Of a stretch of DNA of 18,148 nt, positions 6,227 through 13,562 are shown piece after piece. The position numbers and the translations under genes were made by a program. This DNA is from Pseudomonadota bacterium (GTDB lineage: Bacteria; Pseudomonadota; Alphaproteobacteria; Micavibrionales; UBA2020). Below the pieces are notes generated by a model. The model did not search any database. It saw only the letters and a list, made by a program, of their open reading frames with translations, and was not told the origin of the DNA. The stretch covers positions 1-18,148 of the forward strand of contig JAEXMB010000093.1 of the NCBI GenBank assembly GCA_023444705.1. Reading direction: 5' to 3'. Every line of letters starts with the position of its first letter. Position 1 is the first letter of the stretch.

Positions 6227-7053
6227 GCAGACGCCCCCTTCGCCGCACCATTCCCGTACAGCCACGTCCCTCGCCCAACCATAACGAGCGCCGCACACCG
6301 GTCGACATGATCGTGCTGCACTACACCGGCATGTCGTCCCTGCCCGAGGTGCTTGACAAGCTGACCGACCCGCAAAGCGAGCTGAGCGCGCATTTCGTCG
6401 TCGACGTCGATGGCCGCATCTTCCAGCTGGTCGGTGACGAGCGCCGCGCCTGGCACGCGGGCGTGTCGAACTGGCAGGGCCAGCGCGACGTCAACAGCCG
6501 CTCCATCGGCATCGAGATCATGAACAACGGCAAGACCCGCTTTACTGACGAGCAGATCGGCAGCGTGCTGGCCATCTGCAAGACGATGATGGCGCGCCAC
6601 AACATCCCGCCCCATCACGTCGTCGGTCACAGCGACGTGGCACCGGGGCGCAAGATCGATCCGGGCCCGCTATTTCCGTGGACCTATCTGGCACAATACG
6701 GTGTGGGGCTGTACCCCGAGCCGACCTTGCGCGATTATTTCGCCACCACCGGCAAGAAAAGCGACCTTGGCTATGTGCGCAGCATGCTGGCGCGCTGTGG
6801 CTACGGCAATGATTTCAGTCCCAATCCGACGCCGCCACTGCGCGACATCGTCGCGGCCTTTCAGGCGCGCCATGAAACCGATGTCTATACCCACACACCC
6901 GACAAAGTCGGCATTCCCACGCACCGCACGGTTGCCCTGTTGCGCGCTTGCGTGCGCGCCTACGAACAGGCGGAGGCCGACTACCGCCGCACGCTTGGCA
7001 ATACCGCCCCGCCGCGCAAGCCCCCATCCAACCCGCAAGGCCCCAGACCATGA
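6223..7053 (+). CDS. AmpD-like N-acetylmuramoyl-L-alanine amidase, first of a tandem pair
   Basis: A 276-residue Amidase_2 protein. This family of zinc enzymes cuts the bond between N-acetylmuramic acid and the L-Ala of the stem peptide. The motifs are complete: LHYTG with zinc ligand H33, RAWHAGVS (H78), GIEI with catalytic E98, and GHSDVAPGRKIDPG with zinc ligand H136, K144 and zinc ligand D146, matched to E. coli AmpD by pattern. Residues about 180-245 (SMLARCGYG, AAFQARH) look like a peptidoglycan-binding domain, as in many alphaproteobacterial AmpD proteins. The tail is Pro-rich. No signal peptide is visible, so a cytosolic role in muropeptide recycling is more likely than wall cleavage. 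The start shares ATGA with the punA stop, and the stop shares ATGA with the next amidase. Confidence 0.92.
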   Translation: MSRRPLRRTIPVQPRPSPNHNERRTPVDMIVLHYTGMSSLPEVLDKLTDPQSELSAHFVVDVDGRIFQLVGDERRAWHAGVSNWQGQRDVNSRSIGIEIMNNGKTRFTDEQIGSVLAICKTMMARHNIPPHHVVGHSDVAPGRKIDPGPLFPWTYLAQYGVGLYPEPTLRDYFATTGKKSDLGYVRSMLARCGYGNDFSPNPTPPLRDIVAAFQARHETDVYTHTPDKVGIPTHRTVALLRACVRAYEQAEADYRRTLGNTAPPRKPPSNPQGPRP

Positions 7054-7820
7054 TCATCGTACCAGCGCTCTCGCCTAATTATAACGAGCGCGTCTTCCCG
7101 ACCCAGGGCGGGCGTTCGCGCATCAGCATGATCATTTTGCATTATACCGACATGCCCACGGCGGCTGAATCGCGCGCCCTGATGCAAGACCCCGCGCACA
7201 AAGCCTGCGCGCATTATCTTGTCGACATCAACGGCACGATCGAACAGCTGGTCAGCGACGAACACCGCGCCTGGCATGCGGGTGTCAGCTATTGGGCCGG
7301 CGAGGAAGACATCAACAGCATCAGCCTTGGCATTGAAATCCAAAACGCCGGCCACCGCGGCGGCAGCCAGCCGTACCCATTGCAACAGATCAAGGCGGTG
7401 ACGGCGCTGTGCCGCCACCTGATCGCCAAGCACGACCTTGATAAAGAAGCCGTGCTGGCGCACAGCGACGTGGCACCTGCGCGCAAGATCGATCCGGGCG
7501 AGTGGTTTCCGTGGGCGGACCTTGCCGCGCACGAGGTCGGCTATTGGCCCACCGTCTGCATGGCCGACAAAATGCATGCAACCGAAATGGCCGACGAGGA
7601 GCTGATCGAGCTGCTGACCATCTGCGGCTATGACATGCGTCAGGACCTCAAGCTGGTGATTGCGGCGTTCCAGCGCCATTTCGTGCCGGAAATCTTTCTT
7701 GACCCCGACAGCGTCGGCAAGGCCGACGTGCTGACGCGCGCCAAGCTGATCCACTGTGCGGCGCATGCGCAGGCCCGCGGCGGCGCGCTTGGCTTCAGGC
7801 GCGCTTTGACAAGCGCCTGA
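7050..7820 (+). CDS. AmpD-like N-acetylmuramoyl-L-alanine amidase, second of a tandem pair
   Basis: A 256-residue paralog of the preceding gene with the same catalytic set: LHYTD (H31), RAWHAGVS (H76), GIEI (E96), and AHSDVAPARKIDPG (H138, K146, D148). The C-terminal part (about 184-240, with LLTICGYD and AAFQRHF) is again like a peptidoglycan-binding domain. I chose the ATG at 7050 because it overlaps the upstream stop by 4 nt and begins right at the domain; the longer frame from 6948 is an out-of-frame shadow. Relative to its partner, it has a longer segment after the catalytic Glu (NAGHRGGSQPYP), near where the substrate peptide would lie, so the two may differ in substrate preference. The promoter of rnpB lies inside its last codons. 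Confidence 0.92.
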   Translation: MIIVPALSPNYNERVFPTQGGRSRISMIILHYTDMPTAAESRALMQDPAHKACAHYLVDINGTIEQLVSDEHRAWHAGVSYWAGEEDINSISLGIEIQNAGHRGGSQPYPLQQIKAVTALCRHLIAKHDLDKEAVLAHSDVAPARKIDPGEWFPWADLAAHEVGYWPTVCMADKMHATEMADEELIELLTICGYDMRQDLKLVIAAFQRHFVPEIFLDPDSVGKADVLTRAKLIHCAAHAQARGGALGFRRALTSA

Positions 7821-7834
7821 GAACGCATTACATA
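7806..7834 (+). promoter_or_regulatory. rnpB promoter overlapping the end of the second amidase gene
   Basis: A perfect -35 TTGACA (7806-7811) lies within the last codons of the amidase gene. After a 17-nt spacer comes a weaker -10, TACATA (7829-7834). Transcription would start near 7841, which is exactly where the RNase P RNA begins. Confidence 0.6.
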
Positions 7835-7840
7835 TACCCC

Positions 7841-8224
<384 letters not shown>

Positions 8225-8282
8225 TATTTTTAACCTATTGAAATATATAGACTTAACGGTGTTCAGATGGTGATTTCAACAC

Positions 8283-8291
8283 TGTTATGAT
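8283..8291 (+). promoter_or_regulatory. Possible extended -10 promoter for the dcw cluster
   Basis: TGTTATGAT fits the extended -10 form (TGn followed by TATGAT, 5 of 6). The -35 region is poor (TTCAGA at 8262-8267, spacing 18). It would give a leader of about 250 nt before rsmH. The evidence is moderate to weak. Confidence 0.3.
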
Positions 8292-8308
8292 CTTTGACAT
8301 ATGCATGG

Positions 8309-8325
8309 CCGCCAAGGGCGGTTTT
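8309..8325 (+). terminator. Possible intrinsic terminator or attenuator
   Basis: CCGCC (8309-8313) pairs with GGCGG (8317-8321) around an AAG loop, followed by TTTT. It could end read-through from rnpB or attenuate a transcript starting just upstream. The stem and T-tract are short, so this is tentative. Confidence 0.35.
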
Positions 8326-8464
8326 ACCCCCCGTCCGGCTACAGCCTTCACGCCCTGCGCCCAACACAGCTAACAGGGTTTAGATGATTTTCGTAATGCG
8401 GTGTTTTTATTGCGCGCGCCGCCCCGGCCTGCACCCGCGTTGCCGCAATCTATCCCTTTGTTAA

Positions 8465-8487
8465 CAAGGCATTTTTCTTTTGCCTTG
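8465..8487 (+). promoter_or_regulatory. Hairpin in the rsmH leader
   Basis: CAAGGCA (8465-8471) pairs perfectly with TGCCTTG (8481-8487) across a T-rich 9-nt loop. It lies 64 nt before the rsmH start and overlaps a TTGTTAACAA palindrome (8458-8467). A regulatory role in leader folding or protein binding is inference. Confidence 0.35.
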
Positions 8488-8538
8488 CCCTGTGGGCGCA
8501 ATTGACCGCGCAAAGCCGCGCATGGTAGTCTCAGCAGT

Positions 8539-8543
8539 GGAGA
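8539..8543 (+). promoter_or_regulatory. Ribosome binding site deciding the rsmH start
   Basis: GGAGA lies 8 nt before the GTG at 8552. The open frame extends upstream to an ATG at 8522 and a TTG at 8480, but neither has a comparable site. Confidence 0.55.
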
Positions 8544-8551
8544 AAAATACC

Positions 8552-9661
8552 GTGCTGCCTGACAAAAACGACACGCCCCGCGCGGATGATTGCCCCGCAG
8601 GCCAGCCTGTCACACCACATGCCACCACTGCACATAACGCCGGCCCCGGTTACGCGGCACTGGCCGCATCGGTGCGCGCGCATCAGGCGGCGCGCAACAG
8701 CGGGCATGTGCCCGTGATGCTCGACGAGGTGCTTGAACATCTCATCCCGCGCGATGGCGGCGTCTATGTCGATGGCACGTTTGGTGCGGGCGGCTATACG
8801 CGCGCACTGCTGCAGGCGGCAAACTGCACCGTTTACGCGATCGACCGCGACCCCGCCGCGATCAAGCGCGCCGAAGACCTTGCGCGCGAGTTCGGCAACC
8901 GCCTTGTCATGCTGCAAGGCTGTTTTGGCGATGTAAAAGAACTTTTGGCCGCGCATGATGTCGCGCAGATCGACGGCTTCGTGCTTGATCTTGGCGTATC
9001 GTCGCCCCAGCTTGACGAAGCCGGGCGCGGCTTTTCCTTTCGCGAGGACGGGCCGCTTGACATGCGCATGGGCGACAGCGGCCCAAGTGCCGCCGATCTG
9101 GTCAACACGGCATCCGAAGAAGACCTGGCCAACATCATCTTTGAATATGGGGAGGAGCGCGCATCGCGCCGCATCGCGCGCCGCATCGTCGCCGCGCGGC
9201 AAGAAGCCCCCATCACCACCACGCGCCAGCTTGCCGCACTCGTGCATGACGTGCTGCCCATGCACGGCGGCATGAAGACAGATACCGCCACGCGCACCTT
9301 TCAGGCGCTGCGCATCGCCGTCAACGACGAACTGGGCGAACTTGACCGCGCGCTTGACAGCGGGCTTGAACTGCTGGCCCCGCAGGGGCGTTTTGTCGTC
9401 GTGTCGTTTCACTCCCTTGAAGACGGGCGCGTGAAAAAATTCTTCAAGCATTACAGCGGCGATATCGCAGCCCCCTCGCGCCACCTGCCGCAAATGGCGC
9501 CAACGCGCAACGCCCCGCAACCGCCGCTGGCGCTGCCTGTTGGCAAGCCTGTATCGGCCAGCGAACGTGAAACAAGCGAGAACCCGCGCGCACGCTCCGC
9601 CCGCCTGCGCGTGGCCGCGCGCACAGCCGCACCGCTTCCCACCGGAGGACACCATGCGTAA
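8552..9661 (+). CDS. rsmH: 16S rRNA (cytosine-1402 N4) methyltransferase
   Basis: RsmH (MraW) methylates N4 of C1402 in the ribosomal P site, using S-adenosylmethionine. The core is intact: HVPVMLDEVLEHL, the SAM-binding DGTFGAGGYTRALL, DRDPAA, LDLGVSSPQLDEAGRGFSFR, EYGEERASRRIARRIV, TRTFQALRIAVNDEL and VSFHSLEDGRVKKFF. With the GTG start at 8552 (GGAGA 8 nt before) the protein has 369 residues, longer than the usual 300-330. The excess is a Thr/Ala/Pro-rich N-terminal extension of about 50 residues before HVPVM that shows no recognisable domain. If the true start were further in, the extension would shrink, but no good site is seen there. This is the first gene of the dcw cluster here; its last codons overlap the ftsL start. 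Confidence 0.95.
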   Translation: MLPDKNDTPRADDCPAGQPVTPHATTAHNAGPGYAALAASVRAHQAARNSGHVPVMLDEVLEHLIPRDGGVYVDGTFGAGGYTRALLQAANCTVYAIDRDPAAIKRAEDLAREFGNRLVMLQGCFGDVKELLAAHDVAQIDGFVLDLGVSSPQLDEAGRGFSFREDGPLDMRMGDSGPSAADLVNTASEEDLANIIFEYGEERASRRIARRIVAARQEAPITTTRQLAALVHDVLPMHGGMKTDTATRTFQALRIAVNDELGELDRALDSGLELLAPQGRFVVVSFHSLEDGRVKKFFKHYSGDIAAPSRHLPQMAPTRNAPQPPLALPVGKPVSASERETSENPRARSARLRVAARTAAPLPTGGHHA

Positions 9662-10187
9662 AGCGACCATTTTCTGGCTGTGCCTTGCCGCGCTGTGCGG
9701 CACGCTGCTGTTCCACACCAGTCAGGAAGTGACCGACGGGCGCACCGCCCTTGGCAAGATGGAGCGCGAAGTATTGCGCGAGGAAGAATCCCTGCGCGTG
9801 TTGCAAGCGGAGTGGAGCTACCTCAACCAGCCCGAGCGCCTTGAAAAACTCGCGCGTGAATACCTTGACCTGCAACCGCTCAACGGCAAGCAGTTCGCGC
9901 GCGTCAGCGATATCAACGAGCGCATTGACGAAGAAGCACTGGCCGCCGCCGAGGCCGCCGACAGTACCGCCGCCATCGAACCCGCCGCAGGCGTCGGCGT
10001 GGCGGCAGCGCCGCCCGTTGCGGCACCGGTACCTGCAAAACCCAAACCCGCCGCCGTTCAACCTGTTGCCGCACGCGCACCTGCTGCCAAGCCTGCATCC
10101 GTGCAGCCTGTTGCGGCACATCCCGCCGCCAAGCCCGCGCAACCGCGCGCCTTTGACGACGTGTTGAAAAATCTGGGGGTCAACTGA
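9654..10187 (+). CDS. ftsL: Cell division protein FtsL
   Basis: A 177-residue bitopic membrane protein of the divisome that helps activate FtsWI. There is a membrane helix at about residues 4-20 (ATIFWLCLAALCGTLLF), then a periplasmic coiled coil (about 30-60), and the alphaproteobacterial FtsL pattern: LQAEWSYLNQPERLEKLA followed by YLDLQPL. The ATG at 9654 has GGAGGA just upstream and overlaps the rsmH end by 8 nt. The C-terminal half is odd: about 80 residues rich in Ala, Pro, Lys and Val, with VQPVAA occurring twice, which look disordered or wall-spanning. Many FtsL proteins are shorter (about 100-130). The gene ends in a TGATG overlap with ftsI. Identity rests on context, topology and the motif. 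Confidence 0.88.
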   Translation: MRKATIFWLCLAALCGTLLFHTSQEVTDGRTALGKMEREVLREEESLRVLQAEWSYLNQPERLEKLAREYLDLQPLNGKQFARVSDINERIDEEALAAAEAADSTAAIEPAAGVGVAAAPPVAAPVPAKPKPAAVQPVAARAPAAKPASVQPVAAHPAAKPAQPRAFDDVLKNLGVN

Positions 10188-11950
10188 TGGCGCGTGCGCA
10201 CCAGCCACAGCCGCCGCAAGACCACGACGACGGCATCGCCTTTACCGCCCTGCGCGAACAAACAGAGCGCGGCGGCAAGAACGTGCTGTCGCAAGCCAAA
10301 TTCCGCCTGCTGATCGTGATTGCGGTGTTTATGCTCGGCTATTTCGCGATCTCGTTGCGCCTGATCGACCTGACGTTGCTGCGCGGCGACGAGACACGCG
10401 GCAAGACGGCGGAATCCGCCAGCGGCGTGCCGATCCTGCGCGGACAGATCCTTGACCGTCATGGCGAGCTGATGGCGACCTCGCTCAAGATGGCATCGGT
10501 CTATGCCGACGCCACGCTGATCGCCGACCCCAAAGCGGTCGCGGCGGAGCTTGCGGACATTCTGGGCGACGTATCGCGCGACACATTGCAGGAGCGGCTG
10601 AGTTCCGGCCGCAAGTTCGTCTGGCTGTCGCGCAACATCACGCCCAAACAGGAATACGCCATCAACAGCCTGGGCCATCCGGGCCTTGGGTTTGAACACC
10701 AGTACCGCCGCATCTATCCGCACGGACGGCTGACGTCGCACCTGCTGGGCTATACCGATGTTGACGGGCGCGGCATCGCGGGGATTGAAAAATCCTTCGA
10801 CCGCGTACTGACCGAGGGCGAGGAAGACGTCAAGCTCACCATTGATCTGCGCATCCAGCATATCCTGCACCGCGAGCTTGAGGCCGCGCTCAAGAAATTC
10901 GAAGCCAAGGCCGCCATCGGCGCGGTGATGGATGTGAACACCGGCGAGGTCATCGCGATGGTGTCGCTACCCGACTTTGATCCCCACCACCCCGGCGAGG
11001 CCAGCCCCGACGCGCTGTTCAACCGCGCCACGCTCGGCGTGTTTGAAATGGGCTCGACCTTCAAGCTGTTCCCGACCGCAGCCGCGCTTGAGGAAGGCAA
11101 GGTCAGCTTTGCCTCGCAATTCGACGCGAGCGAGCCGATCAAGGTGGGCCGTTTCAAGATTTCCGACTATCACGCCAAAAAACGCATGCTGAGCGTGCCC
11201 GAGGTGTTCATCTATTCATCGAACATCGGCACGGCCAAGATGGCGCTGTCGCTCGGGCCGAACGGGCTCAAGGATTTTTACGAGGAACTCGGCTTTTCCA
11301 AACCCGTGCCCTTTGACCTGCCCGAGCGCGGCACGCCGCTGTTCCCCCATCCGTGGCGCGAGGTCTCGACGATGACCGCATCGTTTGGCCACGGCATCGC
11401 CGTCAGCCCCCTGCACCTGATGCGCAGCACCTCTGCCCTGGTCAACGGCGGCTATCTTGTCAAACCGCAAATTTTGCTGAGCGAAGCGCCGCGCCGTGCT
11501 GCGGGCGGGGAGCGCATCGTCAGCGAGCAAACATCGCAGAAAATCCGCCAGCTGCTTGAACTCAACGTCGCGGCGGGGTCAGGGTCCAAAGCCTATGTCG
11601 AAGGCTATGACGTCGGCGGCAAGACCGGCACGGCCGAAAAGATCGCCGCCAAGGGTTACAACAAGAAAGCCCTGCTGTCGTCCTTCATCGGCGTCTATCC
11701 CGTCAACAATCCGCAATACGCCGTACTGGCGATACTCGACGAGCCCAAGCCGACAAAAGACACCTATGGCTATGCCACCGGCGGCTGGAACGCCGCCCCC
11801 GTGGTGGGCCGCGTGATCGAGCAGATGGGCCCGCTCTACCAGATTCCGCCCAGCCTGACCCATCACGACATCCGCGCCGACATGGCGCGCTACCTGAAAG
11901 ACGACAAACTTGCCAAGCGAGGTTCGCATGAAACTCTCTCAGATCGTTGA
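10187..11950 (+). CDS. ftsI: Peptidoglycan D,D-transpeptidase FtsI (PBP3)
   Basis: The septum-specific class B penicillin-binding protein, which cross-links new peptidoglycan made by FtsW. It has 587 residues, normal for the family. After a cytoplasmic tail of about 38 residues comes one membrane helix (about 40-58, LLIVIAVFMLGYFAISLRL), then the dimerisation domain with RGQILDRHGELMA (85-97), then the transpeptidase domain. Catalytic motifs are complete: S290-T-F-K293 (SxxK, nucleophile S290), S344-S-N346 (SxN), and K479-T-G (KTG). The start overlaps the ftsL stop as TGATG. The 3' end overlaps murE by 23 nt. It is a beta-lactam target, and no motif change is seen that would suggest resistance. 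Confidence 0.97.
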   Translation: MARAHQPQPPQDHDDGIAFTALREQTERGGKNVLSQAKFRLLIVIAVFMLGYFAISLRLIDLTLLRGDETRGKTAESASGVPILRGQILDRHGELMATSLKMASVYADATLIADPKAVAAELADILGDVSRDTLQERLSSGRKFVWLSRNITPKQEYAINSLGHPGLGFEHQYRRIYPHGRLTSHLLGYTDVDGRGIAGIEKSFDRVLTEGEEDVKLTIDLRIQHILHRELEAALKKFEAKAAIGAVMDVNTGEVIAMVSLPDFDPHHPGEASPDALFNRATLGVFEMGSTFKLFPTAAALEEGKVSFASQFDASEPIKVGRFKISDYHAKKRMLSVPEVFIYSSNIGTAKMALSLGPNGLKDFYEELGFSKPVPFDLPERGTPLFPHPWREVSTMTASFGHGIAVSPLHLMRSTSALVNGGYLVKPQILLSEAPRRAAGGERIVSEQTSQKIRQLLELNVAAGSGSKAYVEGYDVGGKTGTAEKIAAKGYNKKALLSSFIGVYPVNNPQYAVLAILDEPKPTKDTYGYATGGWNAAPVVGRVIEQMGPLYQIPPSLTHHDIRADMARYLKDDKLAKRGSHETLSDR

Positions 11951-13562
11951 AGGCATTGACGGCCTTGCGCTGCGCATGGCCGACGGCAGCGCCAGCGACG
12001 CCCATAACGCCGACATCAGCGGCCTGTCCGCCGACAGCCGCAATTTGCGTGCGGGTTTTATCTTTGCAGCCCTGCCCGGCACGATGGTTGCCAAAGGCGC
12101 CGCCAAGGCGCGCGACGGGCGCGACTTCATCGATCAGGCGGTCGCCGCAGGTGCGCGCGCCGTATTGGTGCCCAAGGGCAGCACTGTACCGCCCCATGCG
12201 GGCGTCATCGTCATCGAGGCCGACAACCCGCGCCGCGCGCTGGCCAAGATGGCCGCCAATCTGGCCGAACGCCAGCCCGACACCTGCGTTGCCGTCACCG
12301 GCACCAACGGCAAAAGCAGCATCGTCACTTTTTGCCGCCAGTTGTGGCAGACGCTTGGCATCAACGGCGCGTCGGTTGGCACCATCGGCATCACAGCGTC
12401 GCTGGCCGACGGCCGCACCATCGACAAGCCGGGCGCGCTGACCACGCCCGACCCCGTCACCCTGCACACCGCGCTGGCCGAGCTGGTCAGCGACGGCGTG
12501 ACCCATGTGGCGATGGAAGCATCCTCGCAGGGGCTTGACCAGTACCGCGCCGACGGCGCGAAAGTATCTGCCGCCGCCTTCACCAACCTGACGCGCGACC
12601 ACCTCGACTATCACGGCACGATGGATAAATACCTCGCCGCCAAACTGCGCCTGTTCACGCAAGTCCTGGCCGAGGACGGCGTTGCTATCCTCAACCGCGA
12701 TATGGCGGAATACCCCGCCATCGCCAAGGCATGCAAAGACCGCGGCCAGCGCATCATCGATATTTCAACCGACCCCGCCGTGCCCGCCGCCATCACCATC
12801 AAGGCGCGCCGCCCCCTGCCCGAAGGGCAATTCCTTGAAATCGACATCATGGGGCAAACCGTGTCGCTTGAACTGCCGCTGGTCGGCGACTTTCAGGCAA
12901 TGAACGCACTGATGGCCTTTGCGCTTGTGATCGCGCAAGCGCCCGACGACCTTGCACTGCGCGCTAAGGCGGTGGCGGCGATGGAACGCCTGCACAGCGT
13001 GCGCGGGCGGCTTGAACTGGCCGCGACGCTGCAAAACGGCGCTGCCATCTATGTCGACTATGCCCATACACCCGACGGGCTTGAAACCATGCTCCATGCC
13101 ATCCGTCCGCACTGCCACGGCCAGTTGCATGTGGTCTTTGGCTGCGGCGGCGACCGCGACGGCGGCAAGCGCCCGCAGATGGGCGCGATTGCGGCCCAGC
13201 AGGCCGATCACGTTATCGTCACTGACGACAACCCGCGCAGCGAAGACGCCGCCACGATCCGCGACGCCGTGATGGCAGGTATTGCCAGTGCCGACATGGC
13301 GCGCGTCACCAACATCGGCGGCCGGCGCGAGGCGATTGCCGCCGCACTCAAAACCCTTGGCCCCGGCGACATTCTTGTCGTGGCGGGCAAGGGACACGAA
13401 CAAGGACAGATCATCGGCACCACCGTCGTTCCCTTTGACGACGTGACCGAGGTCAAAACACTGATTGCACAGATGAACAAAGAGGGAGGAGCAAACCATG
13501 CCCCCAGCACAAACACCCCTGTGGACCCGCGCGGAGATCGCCGAGGCCCTCGCAAAAACTGA
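11928..13562 (+). CDS. murE: UDP-MurNAc-L-Ala-D-Glu:meso-diaminopimelate ligase
   Basis: MurE adds the third residue of the stem peptide in the cytoplasm, using ATP. It has 544 residues from the ATG at 11928, which has GAGG 5 nt upstream; an earlier start at 11910 lacks a site. The ATP loop is VTGTNGKSS (about 123-131). The EASSQGLDQYR stretch and the AAKLRLF segment, whose Lys is the expected carbamylated residue, are both present. DDNPRSE (about 433-439) holds the DNPR motif, which in this family indicates meso-diaminopimelate rather than lysine. The frame runs 65 nt into murF and gives a C-terminal tail (NKEGGANHAPSTNTPVD and onward) not seen in typical MurE, probably a by-product of the overlap. 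Confidence 0.97.
   Translation: MKLSQIVEGIDGLALRMADGSASDAHNADISGLSADSRNLRAGFIFAALPGTMVAKGAAKARDGRDFIDQAVAAGARAVLVPKGSTVPPHAGVIVIEADNPRRALAKMAANLAERQPDTCVAVTGTNGKSSIVTFCRQLWQTLGINGASVGTIGITASLADGRTIDKPGALTTPDPVTLHTALAELVSDGVTHVAMEASSQGLDQYRADGAKVSAAAFTNLTRDHLDYHGTMDKYLAAKLRLFTQVLAEDGVAILNRDMAEYPAIAKACKDRGQRIIDISTDPAVPAAITIKARRPLPEGQFLEIDIMGQTVSLELPLVGDFQAMNALMAFALVIAQAPDDLALRAKAVAAMERLHSVRGRLELAATLQNGAAIYVDYAHTPDGLETMLHAIRPHCHGQLHVVFGCGGDRDGGKRPQMGAIAAQQADHVIVTDDNPRSEDAATIRDAVMAGIASADMARVTNIGGRREAIAAALKTLGPGDILVVAGKGHEQGQIIGTTVVPFDDVTEVKTLIAQMNKEGGANHAPSTNTPVDPRGDRRGPRKN
13484..13491 (+). promoter_or_regulatory. Strong murF ribosome binding site inside murE
   Basis: GGGAGGAG, the longest match to the anti-Shine-Dalgarno in the cluster, lies 6 nt before the murF ATG at 13498 while still inside the murE frame. 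It supports the 65-nt overlap of the two genes. Confidence 0.6.

Larger units (their letters stand above)
8225..8551 (+). other. Gene-free leader between rnpB and rsmH
   Basis: I see no convincing coding sequence in these 327 bases. They hold an AT-rich start with TTAAC at 8230 and 8253, an extended -10-like element TGTTATGAT (8283-8291), a lone perfect TTGACA (8294-8299) without a good -10, a GC-rich hairpin with a T-tract (8309-8325), a TTGTTAACAA palindrome (8458-8467) and a 7-bp hairpin (8465-8487). An mraZ gene, commonly found before rsmH, is absent. Promoters of the dcw cluster must lie here or upstream. Confidence 0.6.

Noticed and set aside
8294..8299. Perfect TTGACA upstream of rsmH as a promoter
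   Set aside because: No acceptable -10 hexamer occurs 16-18 nt downstream; that position is the GC-rich hairpin.
8480..8551. rsmH starting at the TTG at 8480 or the ATG at 8522
   Set aside because: Neither has a ribosome binding site; the TTG lies in a leader hairpin. GTG at 8552 has GGAGA at ideal spacing.
8531..9718. Minus-strand open frame of 395 codons opposite rsmH
   Set aside because: It is a shadow of rsmH: low-complexity Ala/Gly/Arg translation, no motif and no ribosome binding site.
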